NCBI GenBank assembly: GCA_016702505.1
Contig: JADJDU010000007.1
Span: forward strand, 186,001 to 250,000
Reading direction: 5' to 3'
Source: Microthrixaceae bacterium
Lineage (GTDB): Bacteria > Actinomycetota > Acidimicrobiia > Acidimicrobiales > Iamiaceae
Length of the DNA: 64,000 nt
This document shows, piece after piece, positions 8,723 through 18,101 of this stretch. Every line of letters begins with the position of its first letter. Positions within the stretch are counted from its first letter, which is position 1. The notes beneath the pieces are model-generated. The model worked only from the letters and a program-made list of their open reading frames with translations. It made no database searches and was not told where the DNA came from. The position numbers and the translations under genes are program-made.

Positions 8723-9274
8723 CTACTCCTCGTGGGTCACGGTCAGCACGGCTCGGGCCAGCACGTGGTTGGACATGTAGAACCCGACCACGGCCGGGTT
8801 GACCGTGCCATCTACACCGAGCTTGTCGGTGTCGAGGGCGTGCACCGCGAACAGGTAGCGGTGAGGTCCGTGGCCCGCCGGTGGAAACGGCCCGGTGTAG
8901 AGGTTGTTGGCGGTGTCGTTGCGGCCGTGGATCGACCCGGCCGGGATGGCGGTACCGTCTCCTGACCCCGCTCCGGTAGCCAACTCGGTCACCGACGTGG
9001 GGATGTCGAACAGCACCCAGTGCCAGAACCCGCTCCCGGTGGGGGCGTCGGGGTCGAAGCAGGTGACGGCGAAGCTGGCCGTCTCGGACGGGAAACCGCT
9101 CCAGCTCAGTTGGGGTGAGACGTTGTCTCCGCCGACGCCGAAGTTGGCGTCGGCCACGAAACGCAACGCAATGGGCTGCCCGTCGACGAGGTCGGTGCTG
9201 GTCACCGTGAATTCGTCAACAGCGGCGAGGTAGTCATAGGGGCTGGGTGGGGTGGCACGGTTGGGAGCGGGCAC
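8723..9274 (-). CDS. YbhB/YbcL-type PEBP (Raf-kinase-inhibitor-like) protein
   Basis: The PEBP fold is shown by ADANFGVGGDNVSPQLSW, FDPDAPTGSGFWHWVLFDIP, and GPFPPAGHGPHRYLFAVHAL, which hold the Asp, His and Pro residues of the ligand pocket. I choose GTG at 9274 because it follows GGAGGA at ideal spacing and gives 183 residues, usual for the family; the frame itself is open to 9355. Bacterial members bind small anionic ligands and have no firmly known role. Confidence 0.85.
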   Translation of the reverse strand: MPAPNRATPPSPYDYLAAVDEFTVTSTDLVDGQPIALRFVADANFGVGGDNVSPQLSWSGFPSETASFAVTCFDPDAPTGSGFWHWVLFDIPTSVTELATGAGSGDGTAIPAGSIHGRNDTANNLYTGPFPPAGHGPHRYLFAVHALDTDKLGVDGTVNPAVVGFYMSNHVLARAVLTVTHEE

Positions 9275-9373
9275 GAGTTCCTCCAACTTCAAGACGAGGA
9301 CAGACCAACCGCGGGCCGGCTGTCCAGAGACGTCCAGAACTATGCCCGCTCCCACACCCGCCTGTCGTCAGCA

Positions 9374-10528
9374 TCAGCCCGCCGGCGGCTGGTAGGCGCA
9401 GTTGGGGTCCTCTGAGAACGGGTCGCCGGAGACGGCGAAGGCGTGGGACCGTGAGCCTCCGCACACCGTCTTCAGCTCGCAGCGACCACAGCGCCCACCG
9501 AGCCGGTCGGGGTCGCGTAGTGCGACCAAGAGGTCGGATTCCCGGTAGATGGAGGTGAAGGGACGGTGACGAACCGAGCCCGCCGACATCGGCAGGAAGC
9601 CACTGGGGTAGACCAGCCCGTGGTGGTCGATGAAGGAGAACCCCCGGCCCGCGTTGACGTCCAGCGGGGGACGGGTTCGGGCACGAGTCCCATGCAATGA
9701 ACCGAGGTTGGCGACGGTACCCGCTCTCAGGGTCAGCCGGAGCGGACCGGGTGGGAAGTCGACGTCGACGTCTGCGCTACGAGATCGCTGGATCGCAACC
9801 CGACGGAAGTGCGGCGCCTCGGTGGTCTTGACCGCTACGTGATCTCCGACCTCGTTGAGCCAGTGCAGCACCTCCTCGACTTCATCGGCGGGAAGGGGTC
9901 TCAGGTTGTCTCCCCTGCCGGTGGGCACCAAGAAGAACACGCTCCACAGTCCGGCCTCGAAGGCGACGACGCTGGCCAGGACCTCAGGCAGTTCACCAAC
10001 GGTATCGGCGGTGACGGTGGTGTTGATCTGAAGTCGGAGGCCGACCTCGCGAACCCACTGCGCCGCTTGCAGGGTGGCGTCGAAAACTCCTTCCACACCC
10101 CGGAACCCATCATGGGAGCTGGCCGACGCCCCATCGAGGGACAGAGAGATGGCCCGGGCTCCGGCGTCTCTCAGCTCGATCAGGACCTCACGGGTGAGAC
10201 GGGGAGTGACCGACGGTGACAGGGCCATGCTCAACCCGGCGGCGGCCCCGTGGGCGACCAACTCGGCCAGGTCCGGCCGCTCGAAGGGATCACCACCGGT
10301 GAGCACCACGATGGGTCGGGGCGCTCCCAGGGCCGCCAGGTCGTCCAACAACACCTTGCCCTCATCGGTGGAGAGCTCCATGGGGTCACGATGATGCACG
10401 GCATCGGCCCGACAGTGAGCACACACCAGGGCACAGGCCCGGGTCGTCTCCCAGATCACGATGAACGGTCGATCGTCCACATCGAGGTGCAGAGATCGGA
10501 ACGGGCGGGCGTCAGCGGTTGCGGTCAT
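9374..10528 (-). CDS. Radical SAM/SPASM protein, TIGR04053-like
   Basis: A 384-residue protein with a CxxxCxxC cluster motif (CALVCAHC, about residue 32) followed by a radical SAM barrel: LTGGDPFERPDL is the GGE-like strand and ISLSLDGAS the strand-4 block. The C-terminal SPASM-like Cys set is CGRCELKTVCGG plus a final Cys in EDPNCAY, which would hold auxiliary Fe-S clusters. The layout fits the TIGR04053 family, related to the heme enzyme AhbD. The start overlaps the hemY stop (ATGA), so it is made together with a heme-pathway oxidase. I infer a role around tetrapyrroles; the substrate is unknown. Confidence 0.8.
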   Translation of the reverse strand: MTATADARPFRSLHLDVDDRPFIVIWETTRACALVCAHCRADAVHHRDPMELSTDEGKVLLDDLAALGAPRPIVVLTGGDPFERPDLAELVAHGAAAGLSMALSPSVTPRLTREVLIELRDAGARAISLSLDGASASSHDGFRGVEGVFDATLQAAQWVREVGLRLQINTTVTADTVGELPEVLASVVAFEAGLWSVFFLVPTGRGDNLRPLPADEVEEVLHWLNEVGDHVAVKTTEAPHFRRVAIQRSRSADVDVDFPPGPLRLTLRAGTVANLGSLHGTRARTRPPLDVNAGRGFSFIDHHGLVYPSGFLPMSAGSVRHRPFTSIYRESDLLVALRDPDRLGGRCGRCELKTVCGGSRSHAFAVSGDPFSEDPNCAYQPPAG

Positions 10529-11946
10529 TTCGGAACCGAAGCGGTTGCCCCGCTGAGGACGCGGGCCACTTCCGCCGCGGCCCGTTCACCACTGGTGGTA
10601 CAGGCGACAACGCCCAGCCCGTCAATCCCCGACCCGGCCACGACCACGCCAGGCCAGCGGGTCAGGGATCGTCGCAGTTCGGCAATCCGTTCGAGGTGAC
10701 CGACCTCGAGCTGGGTCATCGATTCGGGCCAGCGGCGGACCAGGGCATCCACCGGTGGCACCTTCAACCCGGTGGCCGACGCCAGGTCGGTGACGAGCGC
10801 GCTCAGGAGGGCGTCGTCGTCGAGGGCCGAAATCCGGTCGTCACGAGCCCGGCCCGCCGACATGCGCACCAAGAAACGATCTCCGCGGTCCAGGTGCTGC
10901 CACTTTCGGGTGAGGAAGGTGGCGGCCTTCAAGATGGCTCCGACCCGCGACGGAACCAGCAACCCGGTGGCGTCGAAGGCGGAGATGTGGTCGACATCGC
11001 AATGGCGGAACGACACCACCACGGTGGCCACGCTGGCGACGGGGGTGGTCGTCACCGGATCGACGCCCACCCCTCCGATCAGGGGGACCAGCAGCGAACC
11101 AACGGCCGCAGGCGGAACGGCCAGCACCACCGCATCCCATTCGCCATCGACGCCAGGGAGCCGGTAACGCACAGAGCCAGGGGCAGGGTCGGTCGCCGGT
11201 TCCAGGACCGGACCTATCGCCTCGATCGGCGACCGCACACGGACGGCACCTCCGGTGTCGACAATGGCGCCGGAGAGGGTCTCGACGAGAGTGACCAGGC
11301 CATCGGGGAAGTTCCAAAAGGTCGGGGCCGAGGTTCGGCGGCGGCTTCGACCCGCCAAGACCAACGACCGATGGGTCGCGCTCTGCTGGGCCAGGTACGG
11401 GGCTACCGCTTCCAGGCTGAGTCGGCGCACGTCCCCACCGTGAAGGTTGCCGAGCAGCGGGTCGACGAAACGATCGACGACCTGGGGTCCGAACCGGCGA
11501 TCCAAGAAGTCACCAACGGACTGGTCGCCCGCCACCGTCGATCTGGTGATGAGCGGTTCCATTCCGGCCCGGGCGAGACCGGCCGGCGACAAGATCCTCG
11601 ACCGCAGCACGGGGCCGAGCCGTGTCGGGCCCGTGGGACCAACGCCGCTGGGCAGGGACCGAAGCCTGCGACCGTCCCAGATCTGGGCTCGCCCCGGTCG
11701 TGCCGGCACCAGATGGGGGGTGAGCCCAAGTTCGTCCAGCAGGGCCGGGAGATGCGGGCCAGCCAGGTGAAGGGCCTCGGCGCCGGTATCGACGTCATGG
11801 CCAACAAAGGTCTCGGTCCTAATCTGGCCACCCAGCCGGGCGCCCGCCTCGAACACGGTGACGGCATGGCCTTGGGTCGACAGCCGACGGGCAGCGACCA
11901 ACCCGGTGATCCCACCACCGACCACCGCAACTCGATGTCGCTCCAC
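10525..11946 (-). CDS. hemY: Protoporphyrinogen/coproporphyrinogen III oxidase, HemY type
   Basis: A 473-residue flavoprotein. The N-terminus is the FAD Rossmann motif VVGGGITGLVAARRL with the following acidic strand end VFEAGARLGGQIRT. The middle has the HemY-like GDQSVGDFLDRRFGPQVVDRF and DPLLGNLHGGDVRRLS segments, and the C-terminus closes with VVVAGSGIDGLGVVACTTSG. It oxidises proto- or coproporphyrinogen to the porphyrin; in Actinomycetota the coproporphyrin branch is usual, but no HemQ or HemH is in view to settle this. It is coupled to the radical SAM gene downstream. Confidence 0.88.
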   Translation of the reverse strand: MERHRVAVVGGGITGLVAARRLSTQGHAVTVFEAGARLGGQIRTETFVGHDVDTGAEALHLAGPHLPALLDELGLTPHLVPARPGRAQIWDGRRLRSLPSGVGPTGPTRLGPVLRSRILSPAGLARAGMEPLITRSTVAGDQSVGDFLDRRFGPQVVDRFVDPLLGNLHGGDVRRLSLEAVAPYLAQQSATHRSLVLAGRSRRRTSAPTFWNFPDGLVTLVETLSGAIVDTGGAVRVRSPIEAIGPVLEPATDPAPGSVRYRLPGVDGEWDAVVLAVPPAAVGSLLVPLIGGVGVDPVTTTPVASVATVVVSFRHCDVDHISAFDATGLLVPSRVGAILKAATFLTRKWQHLDRGDRFLVRMSAGRARDDRISALDDDALLSALVTDLASATGLKVPPVDALVRRWPESMTQLEVGHLERIAELRRSLTRWPGVVVAGSGIDGLGVVACTTSGERAAAEVARVLSGATASVPK

Positions 11947-12083
11947 GTTGGTTCAACCTCGCCGACCGCTGGCACGACCGGTAGGGACATAGGGCCTCGA
12001 CCGGAAGGACCGACGTCACCTCACTCGCCAGCGGGCCCACTGGAACAGAACCATCTCGCCGTCGAAGATGTCGAGCCAGTCCG

Positions 12084-13583
12084 TCAAAGGCGGGCCAGAT
12101 CCCAGGGTTTGGCCTGCTCCAACTCCAGACCCAGTTGCACCAACACCGCGTCCTGGCCGAAATCTGCCGACAGCATGGCTCCTACCGGCACCTGAGCCTT
12201 GTCGTCGAAGCCCATGGGCAAGGTGATGGCCGGGGTTCCCGAGGCGTTGGCGATCGGGGTGTAGGTCATCCACGACGCGATCCGATCCAGCAAGACCTCG
12301 AACTCGACGTCGGTCGCCAGGTACCCGAGCTCGGGGGCGACCGAGGCCAACGTGGGGCTGAGCAGGACGTCGAAGCGTCGGTACACGGCCGCAACCTGGT
12401 TCCGACTGGCCCGCAGTCGGCGGGCGGCGCCCACCACGCGCCCCGGGTCGGACCGAAACGACGCGGCCATCGACATGGTGAACGGCGTCAGCGCGTCCAT
12501 TCGGAAGTGAGACCCATGGGAGACGCGCGCGGTACGGGTCGCGGCGAACACCAAGAACCGGTAGTAGTCGATGAAGTCGGCGCGGAACTGTTGGGGATGA
12601 ACCGGTGGGTCTACCGGCTCTAGGTGGTGGCCGAGGTCCTCCAACAGCGTGGCGGTTTCGTCGAGTGTGGCCCGGGTCGGGGGGTCCAGCTCGGCGACCC
12701 CGGCCACCTCGCCCAAGATTCCGATGCGCAACCGGCGGGTCGGCGGCCCCGATACCTCGCCCATCGGGGGCAGGTGTCGGGGCCGGAACACCCGCTCCAT
12801 CTCGGCGTAGAACCTCGCCGTGTCGCGCACCGTTCGCGTCACCACGCCGTCCACCGAGATCGACACCGGCAACATGGCTTCGTCGGTATGTCGGCGCAGC
12901 CGGCCGAGCGTTGGCTTGTGGCCGACCAACCCGGCACAGGCTGCCGGGATGCGGGTTGACCCACCACCGTCCACCGCGTGAGCCACCGGGATCACACCCG
13001 ATGCCACCAGGGCCGCAGCACCACCAGAGGAGCCTCCCACCGACCGTTGCGGGTTCCACGGGTTGCGGGTGGGATCGAGGTGTGGAAACTCCGTGGAAGG
13101 GGTGAAGCCCCACTCGGGCATCGTCGACGAACCCAGGATGGTCAGGCCCATGGCCTCCATGTCTTTGGCCACACCAGCGGTGCGACGCTTGCGGGGACCG
13201 CCGGTGAGCGCCTCCGATCCCCACGTGAGTGGGAGCCCCGCTACCGGCACCATGTCCTTGATGAAGGTCGGAACTCCGTGGAACCCTCCCCGCCGGGGAC
13301 GTTGCGGCGATGTACCGCCGAGCGCCACGTCGTAGCGCTCGAAAGCCACCGCGCCAAGGCGAGGACCCAGCACCCGAGCACGGTCCACGCTGGCTCGGAC
13401 CACCTCGCGCACCGACAGGTCTCCCCGATCCAGCGCATCGATGGTGGCCACTGCGTCGAGGCGGGCCAGCTCATCGTCAAAACCGTTGACGACCGGCCTC
13501 CTCGGTCCGGCTCGGCGTGCCTTGACGGTTTCATCTTCCATGGCAGTGTCCGGGGCGTCGGCCGCGGCGGGATCTGAGGTCAC
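12084..13583 (-). CDS. Amidase-signature family hydrolase
   Basis: A 499-residue amidase. The Ser-cisSer-Lys catalytic set is visible: Lys in GVPTFIKD, the cis-Ser in RSVGGSSGGAAALVASG, and the nucleophile Ser in DGGGSTRIPAACAGLVGHKP. The Gly-rich block and the conserved GTPAITLP near the C-terminus complete the family pattern. Substrate cannot be read from sequence. It is divergent from the serine hydrolase gene, with about 50 bases between them. Confidence 0.9.
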   Translation of the reverse strand: MTSDPAAADAPDTAMEDETVKARRAGPRRPVVNGFDDELARLDAVATIDALDRGDLSVREVVRASVDRARVLGPRLGAVAFERYDVALGGTSPQRPRRGGFHGVPTFIKDMVPVAGLPLTWGSEALTGGPRKRRTAGVAKDMEAMGLTILGSSTMPEWGFTPSTEFPHLDPTRNPWNPQRSVGGSSGGAAALVASGVIPVAHAVDGGGSTRIPAACAGLVGHKPTLGRLRRHTDEAMLPVSISVDGVVTRTVRDTARFYAEMERVFRPRHLPPMGEVSGPPTRRLRIGILGEVAGVAELDPPTRATLDETATLLEDLGHHLEPVDPPVHPQQFRADFIDYYRFLVFAATRTARVSHGSHFRMDALTPFTMSMAASFRSDPGRVVGAARRLRASRNQVAAVYRRFDVLLSPTLASVAPELGYLATDVEFEVLLDRIASWMTYTPIANASGTPAITLPMGFDDKAQVPVGAMLSADFGQDAVLVQLGLELEQAKPWDLARL

Positions 13584-13635
13584 GAGTTCACGCTATGTGA
13601 GCCGGTCCCGCCCTGCTCTGGGACAGACTGAAGGG

Positions 13636-15051
13636 GTGAGCTTTCCCACCAGCAGTCCATCCCGGCAGGGTGTCGACCCAGCCGGGCTCGTCGGGTTCGT
13701 CGATGCCCTCGATACCGATCCGGCTATCGAGCCCCATGGGCTCATCGTCCACCGACACGGTCACCGGGTACTCGAGACCTACTGGTCACCGCATCGGGCT
13801 GGGCAGCCCCGGCTCGGCTATTCGTTGTCCAAGACGTTCACCGGAACCGCTCTCGGCCTCGCGGTCGGCGACGGCCTGTTGTCGTTGGAGGATCGGGTGA
13901 TCGACCACCTCCCCGAGTTGGCCGACCACGCCGATGAGCGGATGGGTTCCATGCGCATCCGACACCTGGCGTCGATGTCGACCGGACATGCAGACGAGAC
14001 ATTGCTAGATGCGCTGATGACCGACCCCACCGACCTGGTGGCCGCGTTCGTGAAGTTGCCACCCCAGAACGACCCCGGCACCTGGTTCGCATACAACCAG
14101 CCTCCGGTGCTGGTGCTGTCTGCCATCCTTCAACGCCTGACCGGGCAACGTCTGGTCGATCAGCTCCGCGGTCGGGTCTTGGATCAGATAGGGGTCGGTG
14201 ACCTTCGATGGTCGCAGTACAAGCCGGGGATCGACTTGGGCTTCTCCGGGGTGTTCACCGACCTGGACGCCATCGCTCGGCTGGGCCAACTCCACCTCGA
14301 CTCGGGGCGGTGGAACGGCGAGCAGGTACTTCCCCTCGGTTGGGTGGAGGAGGCTTCCTCCATCCAGATCGAAAACGCCCACCGGCCCGAACCAGATTGG
14401 GCACTCGGCTATGGAATCCAGATGTGGATGTGCCGTCACGGGTTTCGGGGCGACGGCGCCTTCGGCCAGTTCATGGTCGTGCTCCCCCAACATCGAGCGG
14501 TGGTGGCCTTCCATTCATGCACCGAAGACATGCAGGTAGTCATGGACCACATCTGGGATTCGCTGTTGCCGGCCTTCACCGACGTGGACGCCGATGAGGG
14601 CTCCGTCGACCCCGAAGGTGATGCCGCAGTGACAGCACGGGCCACCGGTCTTCACGTTCCCACCGCGGCTGATCGCATCGGGGCCCAGAGGCCGCTGGAC
14701 ACCGTTACCGACGCCAACTTCACACGCTCACCGGGGTTCCCGAGCCATCCATCCATCTCGTCGATCCAGACGAGCCCCGGAGAGATGACGATCACCGAGG
14801 GCGACCAGACCCTCGCCGTGACCCTGACGGACAACTGGAGCGATGTGCCCGGTCATCCCCTGTCGACCAGCGCCGCGGTGGGTGAGGACGGCCGGATCCA
14901 CGTGGATGTGGCCACACTGTCGTCTCCACACCGCCTCGAGATCATCGCCGACCCCACCCGCTCGACCTTCACCGCCACCTGGCCACTACCGCCCCTGTTC
15001 GGCTTCGGTTTCGACGGCTACCTGACCAAGATGCACCCGCCCGAGAACTGA
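13636..15051 (+). CDS. Class C beta-lactamase-like serine hydrolase
   Basis: A protein of about 471 residues, taking GTG at 13636; the frame is open upstream to 13441, but that stretch is antisense to the amidase. The nucleophile motif SxxK is in YSLSKTFTG, and the YxN general base is in WFAYNQP. These place it with DD-peptidase/esterase-like serine hydrolases. A C-terminal domain of about 150 residues (DADEGSVDPEGD to FGFDGYLTKMH) looks beta-rich, as in family members with an added lipocalin-like domain. No signal peptide is seen, so a cytoplasmic esterase is more likely than a cell-wall enzyme. Confidence 0.85.
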   Translation: MSFPTSSPSRQGVDPAGLVGFVDALDTDPAIEPHGLIVHRHGHRVLETYWSPHRAGQPRLGYSLSKTFTGTALGLAVGDGLLSLEDRVIDHLPELADHADERMGSMRIRHLASMSTGHADETLLDALMTDPTDLVAAFVKLPPQNDPGTWFAYNQPPVLVLSAILQRLTGQRLVDQLRGRVLDQIGVGDLRWSQYKPGIDLGFSGVFTDLDAIARLGQLHLDSGRWNGEQVLPLGWVEEASSIQIENAHRPEPDWALGYGIQMWMCRHGFRGDGAFGQFMVVLPQHRAVVAFHSCTEDMQVVMDHIWDSLLPAFTDVDADEGSVDPEGDAAVTARATGLHVPTAADRIGAQRPLDTVTDANFTRSPGFPSHPSISSIQTSPGEMTITEGDQTLAVTLTDNWSDVPGHPLSTSAAVGEDGRIHVDVATLSSPHRLEIIADPTRSTFTATWPLPPLFGFGFDGYLTKMHPPEN

Positions 15052-15142
15052 TCTCGGCCGGAGCGAAGCACCTCGGAACCCGGTTAGGTTCGGCCACTCA
15101 CCACCGAAGCCCCTCCGAAGCTCCTCCAGCGAGGCCCATGCC

Positions 15143-16399
15143 ATGACCGCTACCCAGGTTGGAACCGACGGCTCCGGGTTGTTCCATCGACCCGAACGCT
15201 GGACCGACATGGAGGCCTGGCACGAGGAGGTCTCCCGGATCCGCCGCGAAACACCGGTGCTACGAGTGGAGGATCACGACTTCGGGCCGTTCTGGGCGCT
15301 CACCCGCCACGACGACGTGTTCGCGGTGTCTCGGGATCACACCCACTGGGAGAACACGGTCCTTTCGGTGCTGGGCCCGGATTCATCCAACGCCGAGATG
15401 GTGGCCAGTGGTTTCGCGCCGCGGTCGCTCGTGCACCTCGACGGCCACGAGCACACCGCCCACCGACGGGTCGCCAGCGACTGGTTCAAGCCCAGTTCCG
15501 TCGGGGCCCGCCAACCCCGGATCGACGAGATCGCCGACCACTTCATCGACCGGATGCGCGAGTTGGACGGGCAGTGCGACTTCGCCGTCGACATCGCCCA
15601 GCCGTACACGCTGCGGGTCATCATGGACATCTACGGGGTCCCCGAGTCCGACGAGGCGATGATGCTCGACCTGACCCAGGGGATATTCGGGGCCAACGAT
15701 CCCGAGTTCCTGGGCGACGACACCGACCCCGGTCTGCGGGCCATGCGATCGGTGATGACGTTCATCCAGTACTTCAACGGAGTCACCGCCGACCGGCGGG
15801 CGTGCCCAGCCGACGACCTCGCCACCGTGATCGCCAACGGTGAGGTGGACGGTTGCCCCATGGGCGACCCCGAACGACTCTGGTACTACATCATCGTGGC
15901 CACGGCCGGGCATGACACGACGTCGTTCGCCTTGGCCGGGGGTCTCGAGGCCCTGCTCTCCAACCCCGATCAGTGGGAAGCACTTCGAGGCGCAGACGAC
16001 GTGGCCATCGCCCGAGCCACCGACGAGATGATCCGCTGGACCTCCCCTGTGCGCCACTTCATGCGCTACGCCACCCAAGAGACGACGATCGGCACCGAGA
16101 CGATCCCAGCCGGCGGCCGGGTGTTGTTGAGCTATCCGTCAGCCAACCGAGATGAGGATGTGTTCGTGAGCCCCGGCCGCTTCGATGTGGCCAGGCCCGA
16201 TGCCGACCGTCTGCTGTCGTTCGGCATCGGTGCCCACTACTGCCTGGGTTCGCAGTTCGCCCGCCGGGAGCTGCGATCGTTCCTGCGTCGCCTGGTCGAC
16301 CAGATCGAGGTGATCGAACCCGATGGTCCAGCCCAGTGGGCGGCCAGCCACTTCGTGAGCGGCGTCAAGCACCTGCCCATCCGCTACCGGTTCCGCTAG
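15143..16399 (+). CDS. Cytochrome P450
   Basis: A 418-residue soluble P450 of normal bacterial length. The I-helix oxygen-binding motif is ATAGHDTTS, the ExxR motif is EMIRWTSPVRH, and the heme-Cys loop is FGIGAHYCLGSQFARRE. The GFAPRSLVHLDGHEHTAHRR block is the usual C-helix region. It is convergent with the OleC-like ligase gene; no ferredoxin or reductase is adjacent. Such actinobacterial P450s often act on steroids or fatty acids, but the substrate is not shown here. Confidence 0.95.
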   Translation: MTATQVGTDGSGLFHRPERWTDMEAWHEEVSRIRRETPVLRVEDHDFGPFWALTRHDDVFAVSRDHTHWENTVLSVLGPDSSNAEMVASGFAPRSLVHLDGHEHTAHRRVASDWFKPSSVGARQPRIDEIADHFIDRMRELDGQCDFAVDIAQPYTLRVIMDIYGVPESDEAMMLDLTQGIFGANDPEFLGDDTDPGLRAMRSVMTFIQYFNGVTADRRACPADDLATVIANGEVDGCPMGDPERLWYYIIVATAGHDTTSFALAGGLEALLSNPDQWEALRGADDVAIARATDEMIRWTSPVRHFMRYATQETTIGTETIPAGGRVLLSYPSANRDEDVFVSPGRFDVARPDADRLLSFGIGAHYCLGSQFARRELRSFLRRLVDQIEVIEPDGPAQWAASHFVSGVKHLPIRYRFR

Positions 16400-16442
16400 A
16401 CCGGCTCCACAGTCCCAGCTCACGGGTTGGGTGTTCGATCTC

Positions 16443-18101
16443 TCACTTCGAGTATTCGGCGGCCAGTGCGGGACGGTCGATCTTGGCGTTGTGGCGCTTG
16501 TCCACTGGTAGCAGGTCGACGAACACGAACCTGTCGATGCCTCGGGTGGCGTCGTGGCGGTCGGCCAACTCCTTCAGCTCGCTCAGGATCTGGTGGGACC
16601 GGTCACGCGCCTCGGGACGAAGTTGGATGCACATGGCGGGAACCGGGCCACCTCCGGAGGCGGGGCGCAGCCCAACCAGGGCACTGCGCTCGACCTCGGG
16701 GTGGGTGTTGATCACCGGTTCGCAGCACAACGGGAAATGGGCTCGGTCCTCGGTGACCACCCGGTGGGAGCGCCGTCCACACACCCACAGCCGGCCGGTG
16801 TCGTCGAGGAAGCCGCAGTCGCCGAGCCGGTGCCAGCGCCTGTCGCCGTTCTCGATCTTGTTGGCGGCCATGTCATTGGGAGCCTCGTAGTAGCGATCGC
16901 TGACGTGGGGGCTGGTCGCCACCACCTCACCGATCTCGCCTGGCCCGAGCACCACGGCATCGTCCATGGTGGCGATGTCGCCGTCGTCGATGGCCACGAT
17001 CTTCAACTCGACGCCGGGCATCGGGGCACCGACGCACAGGCCGTGACCGGTTTCGGTGAGGGGCCATGTCTCGGCCAGGACGGTGGAGCCCCCGATCTCG
17101 GTGGCGGGGAGCACCTCGGTGGCGCCGTAGTTGGAGAAGAGTTCGCCGTTGGGGATCATCTTTCCGACAGCCTCGTAGAGAGGGCCGGTGATCTCGGCGC
17201 CTCCGGCCACGATGCGTCGGATCGAGCCGAGCGTGATCCCCCGTTGGTTGCAGTAGCCCGACAGGTTGGCGAGAAGGGCCGGCGACCCGAACATGGAACG
17301 GACGTTGTGTTCGCGAATGGTGCGAACCAATACGGCGGGGTTGGCTGAACCGGGCCCCTTGGTGGCGAAGTTCATGGGTGGCACGATCACGGTTCCGCCG
17401 TGGGCCATGCCGACGATCCAAAAGATGGGGAAGGTCGGCATGTCGACCACGTCTCGCCCTTCACCCATGGACCACTGGGTGCTGATGGCCTCGACCATGG
17501 CGTTCACGTTGGCGTAGGTCATGACCGTGGGTTTGGGGTCGCCGGTGCTGCCAGTGGTGAAGGCGATGAGGGCCGCATCGGAGGGACCGACCTCTGAGTG
17601 GACCGGCTCGCCGAGCCACGGATCCTCCAACTCGGAGATGTGGGTCAGGCCTGGGATACGACCTGGGCCTACCACGAAGCTCCGTCGGATGCTGTCCTTG
17701 CCCCACCCGAAGGCAACCCGGGCCGCGTGAGCTTCGACCGTTCCGAAGAACATCTCGGGCTGTACCCGCTTGAGGCTGCGCGCCACCGATCTCAGCCCGT
17801 GGCTGTGGGGTTCTATGCCCACCATGGCCGCACCAACCCGCCACAGGGCCAGGGCCACGACCATGGCGTCCTCGCCGGGAGGAACCATGAACGAACATCG
17901 CACCCCTTCGCGAACCCCAACCCTTCGCAGTCCCACGGCCAGAGATTCGGCTCTGGCACTGAGCTGGGCGTAGGTGGTCCGCTTGTTCTTCTGCCAGCCG
18001 TAGCGGGCGGCTTCGACCACGGCGACGCGTCCTGGGTCACGGCGGGCGACGTCCAACACACGGTCGGGCAGGTCGAGCACGTCGGCATCGACGGTTGTCA
18101 T
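16443..18101 (-). CDS. OleC-like acyl-adenylate-forming ligase (beta-lactone synthetase family)
   Basis: A 552-residue AMP-forming enzyme starting at the ATG at 18101, which overlaps the upstream hydrolase stop as ATGA; 60 further upstream in-frame residues are low-complexity Arg-rich sequence. The ATP loop is FTTGSTGDPKP and the A8-type hinge region is WHRLGDCGFLDDTGRLWVCG. Overall spacing and the blocks SMFGSPALLANLSGYC, NYGATEVLPATEI and NTHPEVERSALVGL resemble OleC, which turns beta-hydroxy acids into beta-lactones on the way to long-chain olefins, more than ordinary fatty acyl-CoA ligases. Its coupling to an alpha/beta hydrolase mirrors oleB-oleC. No oleA or oleD is in view. Confidence 0.75.
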   Translation of the reverse strand: MTTVDADVLDLPDRVLDVARRDPGRVAVVEAARYGWQKNKRTTYAQLSARAESLAVGLRRVGVREGVRCSFMVPPGEDAMVVALALWRVGAAMVGIEPHSHGLRSVARSLKRVQPEMFFGTVEAHAARVAFGWGKDSIRRSFVVGPGRIPGLTHISELEDPWLGEPVHSEVGPSDAALIAFTTGSTGDPKPTVMTYANVNAMVEAISTQWSMGEGRDVVDMPTFPIFWIVGMAHGGTVIVPPMNFATKGPGSANPAVLVRTIREHNVRSMFGSPALLANLSGYCNQRGITLGSIRRIVAGGAEITGPLYEAVGKMIPNGELFSNYGATEVLPATEIGGSTVLAETWPLTETGHGLCVGAPMPGVELKIVAIDDGDIATMDDAVVLGPGEIGEVVATSPHVSDRYYEAPNDMAANKIENGDRRWHRLGDCGFLDDTGRLWVCGRRSHRVVTEDRAHFPLCCEPVINTHPEVERSALVGLRPASGGGPVPAMCIQLRPEARDRSHQILSELKELADRHDATRGIDRFVFVDLLPVDKRHNAKIDRPALAAEYSK

